A stretch of DNA of 64,000 bases from Thiocapsa sp. (GTDB lineage Bacteria; Pseudomonadota; Gammaproteobacteria; Chromatiales; Chromatiaceae), in contig NZ_CP073760.1 in the NCBI RefSeq assembly GCF_018399035.1, positions 4,096,001 to 4,160,000 on the forward strand, written 5' to 3'. The translations under genes and the position numbers were made by a program. How positions within the stretch are numbered: the stretch's first letter is position 1; every line of letters begins with the position of its first letter. The notes beneath the pieces were generated by a model. That model saw only the letters and a list, made by a program, of their open reading frames with translations, searched no databases and had not been told where the DNA came from. This document shows positions 44,214-53,227 of this stretch, one piece after another.

Positions 44214-44795
44214 ATGGCTGTGAATCTGAGTAAAGGTGAGAAGGTATCCCTGGAGAAGGCCGGTGCCGGCGGCCTCTCGAAAGTCGCCCTGGGTCTGAGC
44301 TGGGGGATGCGCCAGCAGAAAGGCTTCTTCGGGACCAAGCAGGTCGAGGTCGATCTCGACGCCTCCTGCCTGCTATTCGCGGGCAAAGAGGCGGTGGATT
44401 ACGTGTGGTTCCAAAACCTCGCCACCCAAGACGGCTCGGTGCGTCACAGCGGCGACGACCGCAGCGGCGGCGGCGGTGAGGACGCCGACAACGAGGTCAT
44501 CACCGTTGATCTGAGCAAGCTCCCGGCGCAGGTCGACAGCCTTATCTTCACCGTGAATTCGTTTCTCAACGACTCCTTCGAAGGCATCCCGAACGCACGC
44601 TGCCGGCTCATCGACGCGGCCGGCAACCGTGAGTTGGCCCGCTTCGAGCTCTCACTCGACGGCGGCAAGCATACCGGTATGGTTATGGCCAAGCTCTACC
44701 GCGAAGGCGGCGCATGGCACCTCCAGGCCATCGGCGAGAAAGGCACCGGCCGCACCTTCAACGACATGATGCCGATGATCGGCCGATTCCTCTGA
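44214..44795 (+). CDS. TerD-family protein, TerZ/TerX-like
   Basis: 193 residues. MAVNLSKGEKVSLEKAGAG at the start, VEVDLDASCLLFAG, VWFQNLATQDGSVRHSGDDRSG with the calcium-binding acids, and a TerZ-like end (GEKGTGRTFNDMMPMI). TerD-family proteins bind calcium through these loops and self-associate at the membrane. Nearest to TerZ by this end motif. Confidence 0.9.
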   Translation: MAVNLSKGEKVSLEKAGAGGLSKVALGLSWGMRQQKGFFGTKQVEVDLDASCLLFAGKEAVDYVWFQNLATQDGSVRHSGDDRSGGGGEDADNEVITVDLSKLPAQVDSLIFTVNSFLNDSFEGIPNARCRLIDAAGNRELARFELSLDGGKHTGMVMAKLYREGGAWHLQAIGEKGTGRTFNDMMPMIGRFL

Positions 44796-44802
44796 GGTTT
44801 AG

Positions 44803-45993
44803 ATGATGGATCTGCAATCCGGACAGAACATCGCGCTCGGCACCGGGCGGTTATCGCTGACGCTGACCTGCACGCCGCCAAACCAGCAGCCCAGCCTGGA
44901 TCTGTGTGCGTTCCTGCTCGACACGAACGGCAAGGTGACAGGGGATGCCGGGTTTGTCTTCTACGGCCAACCGCGCCACCCTTCCGGTGCTGTCACGGTG
45001 GAGCCGTCCATGGGGGTCGTGACGATTGAGCCAGCGACGTTGCCAGCTGGCATCGTGCGCGTCGTGCTTGCCGTCAGCATCGACCCCACCGTCGCCCGGC
45101 TCGACGCCTTTCGGCAGTATCAGGCGCTCAACCTCGAGGGCAAAGACGCGCAGGTTTCCGTCCGTTTTGCCTTGGCGACGACGGGCATGGCCGAAAGTGC
45201 CTTGATCCTCGCGGAGATCTACGAGCGTAACGGCACCTGGAAGCTTCGCGCCCTCGGGCAGGGGTTCGCCGGGGGGCTGGCGCCGCTCGCACGCAACTAC
45301 GGGGTGGATGTGGGCGAGCAACGCACGCCTGCACCGCCCGCGCCGCCCGTCACCACGAAACAAGCGGCCGCTCCGCCCCCGTCGCTTGCGCCTGCGCCGC
45401 GCGGTCCGGTCGATCTCACCAAGCGCAAACCGATCTCGCTGGAAAAGCCGGCCGAAGGCTACGGCGAGATCAACATCAACCTCAACTGGACGCGCGGCAA
45501 GTTGAAAAAAGGGCTGTTCGGGGGAACGAGCGGCGGGATCGACCTGGACCTCGGCTGCATGATCGAGCAGGTCAACGGCCAAAAAGACGTCGTTCAGGCA
45601 CTCGGAAAACGCTTCGGATCGCTCACGTCAGAACCCTACGCACAACTGCTCGGCGACGACCGCAGCGGCGACTCGACCGAAGGCGAGACCCTGCTGATCA
45701 ACGGCAAGCACTGGCGGGAGATCCGCCGCGTCCTCATCTACACCTTCATCTACGAGGGCGCCCCCGATTGGGCGGCCGCCAATGCCGTCGTCACCATCAC
45801 GGCGCCGGGCACCCAGCAGCTGCGCGTGCATCTCGACGAGCCGGGTGCCGGTAAAGGCATGTGCGCGATCGCACTGCTGGAGAACGACGACGGGAGGATC
45901 CGTGTCACCAAGCTGATCGACTATTTCGCGGGACATGAGCCGATGGACCGGCAATTCGGCTTCGGCTTCAATTGGAAGGCAGGCAGTAAATAA
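44803..45993 (+). CDS. terA: Tellurium resistance protein TerA
   Basis: 396 residues: an N-terminal TerD-like domain (~1-165) without strong calcium loops, an Ala/Pro linker (TPAPPAPPVTTKQAAAPPP), and the TerA C-terminal domain with ISLEKPAEGYGEININLNW, GGIDLDLGCMIE, LLGDDRSGDSTEGE and the usual end FGFGFNWKAGSK. Gives the Ter locus its two-domain member. Ribosome site GAGG before the ATG. Confidence 0.92.
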   Translation: MMDLQSGQNIALGTGRLSLTLTCTPPNQQPSLDLCAFLLDTNGKVTGDAGFVFYGQPRHPSGAVTVEPSMGVVTIEPATLPAGIVRVVLAVSIDPTVARLDAFRQYQALNLEGKDAQVSVRFALATTGMAESALILAEIYERNGTWKLRALGQGFAGGLAPLARNYGVDVGEQRTPAPPAPPVTTKQAAAPPPSLAPAPRGPVDLTKRKPISLEKPAEGYGEININLNWTRGKLKKGLFGGTSGGIDLDLGCMIEQVNGQKDVVQALGKRFGSLTSEPYAQLLGDDRSGDSTEGETLLINGKHWREIRRVLIYTFIYEGAPDWAAANAVVTITAPGTQQLRVHLDEPGAGKGMCAIALLENDDGRIRVTKLIDYFAGHEPMDRQFGFGFNWKAGSK

Positions 45994-46069
45994 GCGGTAT
46001 CCAGACAGACTGCCCCGCCACTTCGCGCGGGGCAAGACGTTCATCACCATCGAAACAGGAGAAAGACCC

Positions 46070-46648
46070 ATGGCAGTGTCATTGCAAAAAGGCGGTCGCG
46101 TCTCACTCGAGAAAGAGGCGCCCGGACTGAAGAACATCCATGTCGGTTTGGGATGGGACGCACGCGTCACGGACGGACAAGACTTCGATCTGGATGCATC
46201 GGCATTCCTGGTCGATGCGTCCGGAAAGGTCATCAGCGATCAGTCGTTCATCTTTTACGGTTATCTGAAAGCCGCCGATGGCTCGGTCGAGCATACCGGT
46301 GACAACCTCACCGGAGCCGGCGACGGTGATGACGAAGTCCTCTATGTCTATCTGGACAAACTCCCTGCAGCGGTCGCAAAGGTGGTTTTCGCGGTGACGA
46401 TCCACGATGCCGATGCGCGCCGCCAGAACTTCGGCATGGTCCAGAACGCCTGCATCCGGCTGCTCAACAAAGACAACAATGCCGAGGTCCTGCGCTTCGA
46501 CCTGGGCGAGGATTTCTCCACCGAGACCGCCGTGGTGTTCGGCGAGATCTACCGTCACGGTAACGAGTGGAAGTTCAACGCCATCGGTCAGGGCTTCGCT
46601 GGCGGCTTACGGGCGCTGGCGCTGCAGTACGGCGTCAACGTCGGTTAA
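46070..46648 (+). CDS. terD: Tellurium resistance protein TerD
   Basis: 192 residues with the full TerD pattern: MAVSLQKGGRVSLEKEAPG, GLGWDARVTDGQDFDLDASAF, EHTGDNLTGAGDGDDEVLYV (calcium loop) and AGGLRALALQYGVNVG at the end. AGGAGAAAG precedes the start. The stop TAA is the first codon of a repeat copy (46646), which separates it from terE. Confidence 0.96.
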   Translation: MAVSLQKGGRVSLEKEAPGLKNIHVGLGWDARVTDGQDFDLDASAFLVDASGKVISDQSFIFYGYLKAADGSVEHTGDNLTGAGDGDDEVLYVYLDKLPAAVAKVVFAVTIHDADARRQNFGMVQNACIRLLNKDNNAEVLRFDLGEDFSTETAVVFGEIYRHGNEWKFNAIGQGFAGGLRALALQYGVNVG

Positions 46649-46837
46649 ACCGCGTCCAGAACGAGATGCTCGCTTTCGCGTGAGTTCGACGTTTGGTGCT
46701 TCCACGGCCGTTAGCGGGGACGCGGTTTAAAAATATAAGATTTTTAATACCTTAAACCGCGTCGGCTCCAGCAGTCGTCAAGTCTGCCGGGGCCGATCCG
46801 ATCCAAAAACATCGCGTACCGCGCTGGGCGCGGTTTA
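46646..46837 (-). repeat. TAAACCGCG palindromic repeat, full copy D (inverted)
   Basis: 192-base full copy in the orientation of copy C, inserted between terD and terE. Its TAA is the terD stop codon. A/T-only linker reads AAAAATATAAGATTTTTAAT. Confidence 0.9.
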
Positions 46838-46864
46838 ACTGATTCACACACAAGGAGTAAAAGC

Positions 46865-47434
46865 ATGGCTGTTAGTCTCGTGAAAGGCGGCAATGTGTCG
46901 CTCACCAAAGAAGCGCCTGGGATGACCAAGACCCGCTTCGGGCTCGGCTGGGATGCCCGCAGCACCGACGGAGCCGATTTCGATCTGGACGCCGTCGCCA
47001 TGGTGCTTGGCGAGAACGGAAAGGTGCTCTCGACCCAGCACTTCGTCTTCTTCAACAACCTTGCCACCCCCGAAGCGGCGGTCACCCATACCGGCGATAA
47101 CCGCACCGGCGCCGGAGACGGCGACGACGAGGTGATTCTGGTCGACTTTGCAGCGATGCCGCCGACCGCACAAAAGGTCGTCTTTGCCGTGACCATCTAC
47201 GAGGCCGAAAGCCGCAAGCAGAATTTCGGCCAGGTTTCCAACGCCTTCATCCGCGCCGTGGACGACGCCAACAACACCGAGATCATGCGGTTCGATCTGA
47301 GCGAAGACTACGCGATGGAAACCGCAGTGATCTTCGGTGAGCTCTATCGCCGCGACACCGAGTGGAAATTCAAGGCGGTCGGTGCCGGCTACGCGGCGGG
47401 TCTGGCTGGACTCACGCAAGAGTACGGGGCCTGA
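46865..47434 (+). CDS. terE: TerD-family protein, TerE-like
   Basis: 189 residues, close to TerD/TerE: MAVSLVKGGNVSLTKEAPG, GLGWDARSTDGADFDLDAVA, THTGDNRTGAGDGDDEVILV (calcium loop), and YAAGLAGLTQEYGA end. AAGGAG precedes the ATG. Retained in the Ter operon despite the repeat between. Confidence 0.95.
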   Translation: MAVSLVKGGNVSLTKEAPGMTKTRFGLGWDARSTDGADFDLDAVAMVLGENGKVLSTQHFVFFNNLATPEAAVTHTGDNRTGAGDGDDEVILVDFAAMPPTAQKVVFAVTIYEAESRKQNFGQVSNAFIRAVDDANNTEIMRFDLSEDYAMETAVIFGELYRRDTEWKFKAVGAGYAAGLAGLTQEYGA

Positions 47435-47487
47435 TGCCGAGCCGGCGCGTGCGGGACACTCCCGCACGCGCCGGCGGCTCACTGCTC

Positions 47488-47949
47488 ATGCGCAACGACA
47501 TCCTTCTGTTCTTCGCACAGGGCTTCGGCACGGGGCGGGTGCCCCGTGCGCCCGGAACCGCCGGCACCCTTCCCGGCGTGGCCCTCTATCTGGTTTTCGC
47601 CGGACTGCCGCTCGTCGCCTATGTCGGCATCGTCGCGGTGCTGTTCGTGATCGGCATCGCGCTGTGCGAACGCGCAGCTCGGCTGCTCGATGATCCCGAT
47701 CCGCCCTCGGTGGTCTGGGACGAGATCGTCGGCGTCATGATCGCGATGATCGGTATCGCACCGAGTGTCGCCAGCGTGATCGCCGGCTTCCTGGCCTTTC
47801 GTCTGTTCGATATCTGGAAGCCCTGGCCGATCGGCTGGGTCGACCGGCGGGTACCCGGCGGTCTCGGAATCATGCTCGACGACGTGATCGCCGGCCTCAT
47901 GGCCCTGGTCCTGATGCACCTCGGCCAGGCGCTTTGGACCTGGATCTGA
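47488..47949 (+). CDS. pgpA: Phosphatidylglycerophosphatase A PgpA
   Basis: 153 residues from ATG 47488; an in-frame ATG at 47434 overlapping the terE stop would add 18 residues. Membrane enzyme removing phosphate from phosphatidylglycerophosphate. Family motifs: FAQGFGTGRVPRAPGTAGTLPG, VVWDEIVGVMIAM, FRLFDIWKPWPIGW and LGIMLDDVIAGLMA. Placing a phospholipid enzyme between terE and terC suggests a role in the membrane arm of the stress response or simply read-through coupling. Confidence 0.92.
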   Translation: MRNDILLFFAQGFGTGRVPRAPGTAGTLPGVALYLVFAGLPLVAYVGIVAVLFVIGIALCERAARLLDDPDPPSVVWDEIVGVMIAMIGIAPSVASVIAGFLAFRLFDIWKPWPIGWVDRRVPGGLGIMLDDVIAGLMALVLMHLGQALWTWI

Positions 47950-47989
47950 TCTCTCACCCCGCTCAACCCGGAACGCACGGAGAACCCCG

Positions 47990-49024
47990 TTGGATCACTC
48001 GTTTGGATTTCCGCTCGAAGTCATCATCATCTTTTTCACGGTCATCGCCGTCTCGGTCTATCTCGACCTGCGGGCGCACCGCACGGCGACCGAGATCGGC
48101 CTGAAGGACGCCAGCCTCTGGTCGGCCTTCTGGATCAGTCTGGCCCTGGCGTTTTACGCCTACCTCTGGTTTCGCTTCGACAAGTCCTGGGCGGATCTCT
48201 ACCTCACCGGTTACGTGCTGGAGAAGACCCTGTCGGTCGATAACCTGATGGTCTTCATCGCGATCTTCGCTTCGTTCGGCATCAAGGGGGCCTTGCAGCA
48301 TCGCATTCTCTATTGGGGCATTATCGGCGCCCTGGTCTTTCGGGCGATCTTCGTCGTCATCGGCACCGGCCTGTTTTTCGCCGCCCCCTGGGTCGGGTTC
48401 CTCTTCGCCGCGGTCGTCGCCTGGACTGCATGGAAGATGATGACCGCACGCAGCGACGGTGACGACATCGACGACTACACGGATCACTGGTCGGTGCGCA
48501 TGGCCAAACGGGTGCTGCCGGTCTTCCCGCGTCTGCATGCCGAACGCTTCTTCATCACCAGGGCCATTGCGCGCGATCTGCAGGACGCCGATCCGAAGAT
48601 CCAGGTCCAGGGGAGCAGCACGGCGGCGTTCCTGGCGACCCCGGCCTTTCTGTGCCTGATCGCCATCGAGACCGCGGACATCATGTTCGCGTTCGACTCG
48701 GTTCCGGCCGTCATCGCGGTGACCCAGCAGCCGCTGCTGGTCTATGCCGCCATGATCTTCGCGATCCTCGGTCTGCGCAGTCTGTACTTCGTCCTGGCTG
48801 CGCTGACCCGCTACCTGGTGCACCTGGAGAAGGCGGTCATCGTCCTGCTCTTCTACGTCGCCGCGAAGCTGACCCTGCAGAGCTGGAACCACGCGATCGG
48901 CGACACCGGCATCCATATCAGCGCCGGGATGAGTCTCGGGGTCGTCCTGGGGACGCTCGCCATCGGTGTGATCGCCTCGCTGATCTTCCCGGAGCGCGAC
49001 TCCAAAACGCCAGGCGGAACCTGA
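47990..49024 (+). CDS. terC: Membrane protein TerC
   Basis: 344 residues from a TTG with GGAG a few bases upstream. About nine membrane helices. Diagnostic acidic membrane residues are in TLSVDNLMVF and ETADIMFAFDSVPAV; TerC proteins are linked to tellurite resistance and metal (manganese) export. Soluble loop TARSDGDDIDDYTDH is extra long. It likely anchors TerB/TerD proteins at the membrane. Confidence 0.95.
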   Translation: MDHSFGFPLEVIIIFFTVIAVSVYLDLRAHRTATEIGLKDASLWSAFWISLALAFYAYLWFRFDKSWADLYLTGYVLEKTLSVDNLMVFIAIFASFGIKGALQHRILYWGIIGALVFRAIFVVIGTGLFFAAPWVGFLFAAVVAWTAWKMMTARSDGDDIDDYTDHWSVRMAKRVLPVFPRLHAERFFITRAIARDLQDADPKIQVQGSSTAAFLATPAFLCLIAIETADIMFAFDSVPAVIAVTQQPLLVYAAMIFAILGLRSLYFVLAALTRYLVHLEKAVIVLLFYVAAKLTLQSWNHAIGDTGIHISAGMSLGVVLGTLAIGVIASLIFPERDSKTPGGT

Positions 49025-49231
49025 GCGCAACCCCGCATCACGGTTCCGGTCCCCCGGTCCAACCCCCGGTCCAACCGCCGGGACCGGCATCACTCCGTCG
49101 AACGCACAGAAGCACTCGCCCGCCGCCTGAGCGGTGCGAGCCGCTGCGCTCCGAGTGGTCCGACCTTGCGCAGATCGGCACCAGGCCCTGACGAACCTCA
49201 TGTCATCCTGCTCACCGGAGACGCTTCACCG

Positions 49232-50398
49232 ATGGACCATATTTTTCCGATTCCCGGCGGCACCCTGCACATCGAGACCACGGAAGAACGTCTTCCGCTC
49301 GAACGCCTGCTGGCATTCGCGGCCCGCGCCAATCCGCGACGTCCTTATCTCTTTGTCTCCAAGGTCCTGGGCCGCCATATCCCCTGCGCGCCCGCGCGGA
49401 TGCGCGAGACCTACCGGCTGCTGGTCGAGGATCTCCTGGATCTGCCGGGTCCGGTGTGGACGATCGCCATGGCGGAAACCGCTACCGGGCTGGGCGGCGG
49501 GATTGCCGAGACGCTCGCGCGGCGCTGGCAGCGCGAGGATGTGGTCTTTCAGCACAGCACGCGCGCCCCGCTGGCGATGGCGCCGATGCTGGTCTTCTCC
49601 GAGGCGCATTCGCATGCCCCGGGGCACCTGCTTTATCCTCCGGCGGAGCCGCTGCGCAACCGCTTCAGGAGCGCTCGCACCTTGGTCATCATCGACGACG
49701 AGCTGTCCACCGGCGCCACTGTCGAGAATCTACTGAGCGGCATCATCCCCTTGATGCCCGCGCTGTCGCGTCTGTGCATGGTGAATCTGGTCGACTGGCT
49801 CGCATCGGCGCGTCGCGCGCAGATCGCCGACAGCGCTGCCGCAGCGGCGGGCCGCCCGCTCACGGTCTCCTGGCACGCGTTGCTGACGGGGTCCTTCGCA
49901 TTCGTGCCCGAGCCTGGCTTTCACCCCGGCACCCTGCCGGGCGATGTCACGCCAGCAACCACGCCGGCGGCACCCGCCCGTGGCGACCTGGGTCGGCGCG
50001 GCGTCTTGATGCCCGCCGAGGGCCTGGCCGTCACGCGCCATGGCATCGGGCTCCCGGCGAGTGAAACAGCCGCATCGATCGCCGCGATCGGGGTCGGAGA
50101 ATGTGCGTTACCCTCTTTTTTGCACGCCGAGTCATTGGCTGCCGCGGGCTACCGAGTGACCGTACAATGCACATCGCGCTCCCCGGTGAAGCCCGGCGGG
50201 GCAATCGCCGGATCGCTGGCGTGTGAGGACCCCTATCAGCAGGGCGTCGGCTATTACTTACATAACCCGCCTGGGGATCGGGCGACCTGGCTCGTCGTGG
50301 GCGAGAGCGGCGCAGGCGGCCCGATGGACGCCCACCCGCGGCGCCTGCATCGGATGACGGCCGCACCGCTCGTGCCGCAGGGAGTCTTGAGGACATGA
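49232..50398 (+). CDS. Ter-associated phosphoribosyltransferase with TRSP domain
   Basis: 388 residues. The phosphoribosyltransferase half carries the PRPP loop VIIDDELSTGATVENLL. The C-terminal half has the segment CTSRSPVKPGGAI that resembles the TRSP domain found next to such enzymes. Known from Ter loci, where it is thought to make part of an unknown nucleoside-like compound. Stop overlaps the HAD gene start by ATGA. 207 bases after terC. Confidence 0.85.
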   Translation: MDHIFPIPGGTLHIETTEERLPLERLLAFAARANPRRPYLFVSKVLGRHIPCAPARMRETYRLLVEDLLDLPGPVWTIAMAETATGLGGGIAETLARRWQREDVVFQHSTRAPLAMAPMLVFSEAHSHAPGHLLYPPAEPLRNRFRSARTLVIIDDELSTGATVENLLSGIIPLMPALSRLCMVNLVDWLASARRAQIADSAAAAAGRPLTVSWHALLTGSFAFVPEPGFHPGTLPGDVTPATTPAAPARGDLGRRGVLMPAEGLAVTRHGIGLPASETAASIAAIGVGECALPSFLHAESLAAAGYRVTVQCTSRSPVKPGGAIAGSLACEDPYQQGVGYYLHNPPGDRATWLVVGESGAGGPMDAHPRRLHRMTAAPLVPQGVLRT

Positions 50399-51144
50399 TG
50401 CCGATCGTTGTTTTCACGGACCTGGACGATACCCTCTTCCAGACCGCGGAGAAGGCCGCCGCGCGCGCCGGCGACGGTCCCCTGATCGCCGCCGCGCATG
50501 ATCGCGGCGGCGCGCCGCTCTCTTTCCATGCACCCGACCAGATCGCCTTGCTCGAACTGTTCGACGGCGCACACCTGATCCCGGTGACCGGACGCAATGG
50601 CGCCGCGCTGGACCGCGTCGTCAGCCCGCGCTTTGAGAGTTTCAGGATCACCGGCCATGGCGCCATGATCTACGATGTGGACGGCGCGCCGCTGGCGTCC
50701 TGGCACGCGCGGATTCAGGCCGAAGCCATGCGCCTGGAGCCGCTCTTCGAGGCCCTGTTGCGGACCCTCGACGAGCAGTTTGCACCGCGCGCGCCGGCGT
50801 GGCGCTGGAGGTTGATCGAGGATGCCGCGGTCCCCGTCTACATTACCGTCAAGGCCGAGGCGAATGTCCCGTTGCCCGAGGCAGCGACGTTGCAAAGTGT
50901 GCTGGACGCCCGGGGGCTGGATGACTGGCGCGTCCACTGCAACGGGCGCAACGCGGCCTTGCTCCCCCCTTACGCCTGCAAGGCCGCCGCCGTGCGCCAT
51001 CTCATGGAGCTGATCGCCGCGCAGGCACCACGGACGCTGTTCATCGGCCTGGGCGACAGCAACTCGGACACCCCCTATCTGAAGCTCTGCCATTTTGCGC
51101 TGACGCCGCGCGACAGCCAGATCCACCAAGAGTTATGGACGTGA
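50395..51144 (+). CDS. HAD-family phosphatase of the Ter biosynthetic module
   Basis: 249 residues. HAD motif I FTDLDDTLFQT (nucleophile Asp), a threonine/arginine motif II segment (VTGRNG), and motif IV GLGDSNSDTPYL. Cof/sucrose-phosphatase-like cap in the middle. Probably dephosphorylates the product of the phosphoribosyltransferases. Its end overlaps the next start by 10 bases. Confidence 0.85.
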   Translation: MMPIVVFTDLDDTLFQTAEKAAARAGDGPLIAAAHDRGGAPLSFHAPDQIALLELFDGAHLIPVTGRNGAALDRVVSPRFESFRITGHGAMIYDVDGAPLASWHARIQAEAMRLEPLFEALLRTLDEQFAPRAPAWRWRLIEDAAVPVYITVKAEANVPLPEAATLQSVLDARGLDDWRVHCNGRNAALLPPYACKAAAVRHLMELIAAQAPRTLFIGLGDSNSDTPYLKLCHFALTPRDSQIHQELWT

Positions 51145-52295
51145 GCACCTGGGATCAGCCTCCTGCCGGCGCGCCGAAGCAGCCCTTCTCAGGCAGCTAT
51201 CAACTGGATGACTGTCAGTTTCTGCTCAAACCTCTGCATCTGGAGCCGATTGCGCTGCGCGAGAAGGAGCGGCTCATCCAGTCTGGAGAGCGCCATTACA
51301 GCGAGATGCTGAGCGAAGAGGCGCCCCCGACAGCGACCTATCTGGAGCTCTTTCGCGCGCTCACCCTGACCTATGCCGAGCGCCTGGGGCAGGACATCGT
51401 CTCCCTGGCGGCCCACATCGGTGCGACCCGCACAGCCCCCGTGACCATCGTCTCGCTGGCCCGCGCCGGCACACCCGTCGGCGCCCTGCTGCAGCGTGCC
51501 TTGATCCGGCAGGGCAGTGCGCAGCCCCGTCACTACTCGGTGTCGATCATTCGCGATCGCGGGATCGACAACAACGCGCTGCGCCACATCCTGCGCGTGG
51601 ATGCGCGCCCGCCGGCCGGCCTGGTGTTCGTCGACGGCTGGACCGCCAAGGGCGTGATCACCCGCGAGCTGCGCGCGGCGATCACACGCTGGAATCACGC
51701 CAATCCCGAGCAGCTCGACCCGCGTCTCTATGTGCTGAGCGATATCGGCGGAAGCGCCGACGTGGCCGCGACCGAGGAGGACTACGCCATCCCGTCGGGC
51801 ATCCTCAACGCCACGGTCTCGGGCCTGGTCTCGCGCTCGCTGCTCAACGCGCAGATCGGTCCGCACGAGTTTCATGGCTGCGTCTACTACCAGGCGTTCG
51901 AACCCCTGGATCAATCGCGCTGGTTTCTCGATCAGGTGAGTCGGACCTTCGCGCGCGCACACGCACGACCCCTGCGCAGCCAACCGCGCGAGCAGCGTGC
52001 CCGCGCCACCCGGGACTGGTTAAGGCGCTGCATGGCGCAACACGCCATCACCGACTTAAACCTGGTGAAACCCGGCATCGCGGAGGCGACCCGGGTCTTG
52101 CTGCGCCGCATTCCCGACCGCCTGATCGTGCGTGATCCCGGCGCGGCGGATCTCCAACATCTCATGGCGCTCGCCGAGTCGCGTGCCGTGGCCGTCGAAA
52201 TCGACCCGACCCTGCCCTTTCAGGCGGCTGCACTGATTCGCTCGTGTCGGGACCGTCCCGCGTCTGCGTCCGCGGCGAGTCGCGAGGAACCATGA
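51135..52295 (+). CDS. StiP-family phosphoribosyltransferase with PELOTA-like end
   Basis: 386 residues. It has a ComF-type phosphoribosyltransferase core (VSLARAGTPVGALLQRAL, PPAGLVFVDGWTAKGVITREL) and a C-terminal RNA-binding-like PELOTA segment (LLRRIPDRLIVRDPGAADLQH). Annotation pipelines call such proteins cysteine protease StiP family; I see no evident protease triad and prefer the transferase. Overlaps both neighbours, so it is translationally coupled in the module. Confidence 0.8.
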   Translation: MDVSTWDQPPAGAPKQPFSGSYQLDDCQFLLKPLHLEPIALREKERLIQSGERHYSEMLSEEAPPTATYLELFRALTLTYAERLGQDIVSLAAHIGATRTAPVTIVSLARAGTPVGALLQRALIRQGSAQPRHYSVSIIRDRGIDNNALRHILRVDARPPAGLVFVDGWTAKGVITRELRAAITRWNHANPEQLDPRLYVLSDIGGSADVAATEEDYAIPSGILNATVSGLVSRSLLNAQIGPHEFHGCVYYQAFEPLDQSRWFLDQVSRTFARAHARPLRSQPREQRARATRDWLRRCMAQHAITDLNLVKPGIAEATRVLLRRIPDRLIVRDPGAADLQHLMALAESRAVAVEIDPTLPFQAAALIRSCRDRPASASAASREEP

Positions 52296-53227
52296 TCCGC
52301 ACCCAGACCGACATCGCCTTGCCGGCGCTCCCTGCGCGGAGCCACCCCTATCTGAGCCTCGGCGCCTCGCTCTATATGCCGGCGACGCGGCGTGATGTGC
52401 GTGAGCTGCTGCGTGGGCACAAGCTCCCGGGGCTGCGCTCGCTCGTGCTCTGCACCGAAGACGCCGTGCACCCCGACTCCGTCGGCGAGGCCCTCGCCAA
52501 TCTGCGACGGGTCCTCCCCGGTCTGGGCGAGCGCGGCCCGCTGCGCTTCATCCGCCCCCGCAGCCCGGAGGTGCTCGCCGAGATCCTCGACATGCCCGGC
52601 AGCACGAACCTGGATGGCGTGTGCCTGCCGAAGGTCGACGTGAACAACATCGGCGCCTTTCTGGAGGTGCTCGAGCAGGCTCCTCAGCTCCTCATCATGC
52701 CGATCATCGAGACCGAGGTCGCCTTCTGCGACACCGCACTGCAGGCGCTGCGGCGGCGTCTCGATACGGTGCGCGAGCGCGTGGCCTGCGTGCGCATCGG
52801 CGGCAATGATCTGCTGCAGATCCTCGGCATGAAGCGCCCGGCGCATCTCACCGCCTACGACACCCCGCTCGGTCTGGTGATCGATCGGCTCATCATTGCC
52901 CTGCGCCCGCACGGCTACGCGCTCTCGGCGCCGGTGTTCGAGCACATCGACCGTCCCGAGGTGCTGGAGCGCGAGCTGGTGCTCGATGTCGCCCGTGGAC
53001 TCTTCGCCAAGACCGCCATCCATCCAACACAAACCGCCTTGATCGAGGCCGCTTATCGCGTCGCACCGGACGAGGCGGCGCTTGCCGAGGCCATTCTCGA
53101 TCCCCGCGCGGCCGCCGTGTTTCGCTTTGCCGGTCAAATGGCGGAGACCGCGACGCATGGCCGTTGGGCACAACAGACCCTGGCACGCCGCGATGCCTAC
53201 GCCGCCGACCCCGAGATGCCCGCGTGA
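52292..53227 (+). CDS. CitE/HpcH-aldolase-like lyase of the Ter module
   Basis: 311 residues. TIM-barrel of the HpcH/HpaI-CitE type: RSLVLCTEDAVHPDSV, NLDGVCLPKVDVNN, IMPIIETEVAF (metal Glu), CVRIGGNDLLQILG and AKTAIHPTQTALI. Expected to add or cleave an acyl unit on the unknown product. ATGA overlap with the previous and GTGA overlap with the next. Confidence 0.88.
   Translation: MIRTQTDIALPALPARSHPYLSLGASLYMPATRRDVRELLRGHKLPGLRSLVLCTEDAVHPDSVGEALANLRRVLPGLGERGPLRFIRPRSPEVLAEILDMPGSTNLDGVCLPKVDVNNIGAFLEVLEQAPQLLIMPIIETEVAFCDTALQALRRRLDTVRERVACVRIGGNDLLQILGMKRPAHLTAYDTPLGLVIDRLIIALRPHGYALSAPVFEHIDRPEVLERELVLDVARGLFAKTAIHPTQTALIEAAYRVAPDEAALAEAILDPRAAAVFRFAGQMAETATHGRWAQQTLARRDAYAADPEMPA

Noticed and set aside
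51135..52295. Cysteine protease function suggested by the StiP family name
   Set aside because: No Cys-His pair of a protease is evident; the PRPP-type loop VFVDGWTAKG fits a phosphoribosyltransferase better.
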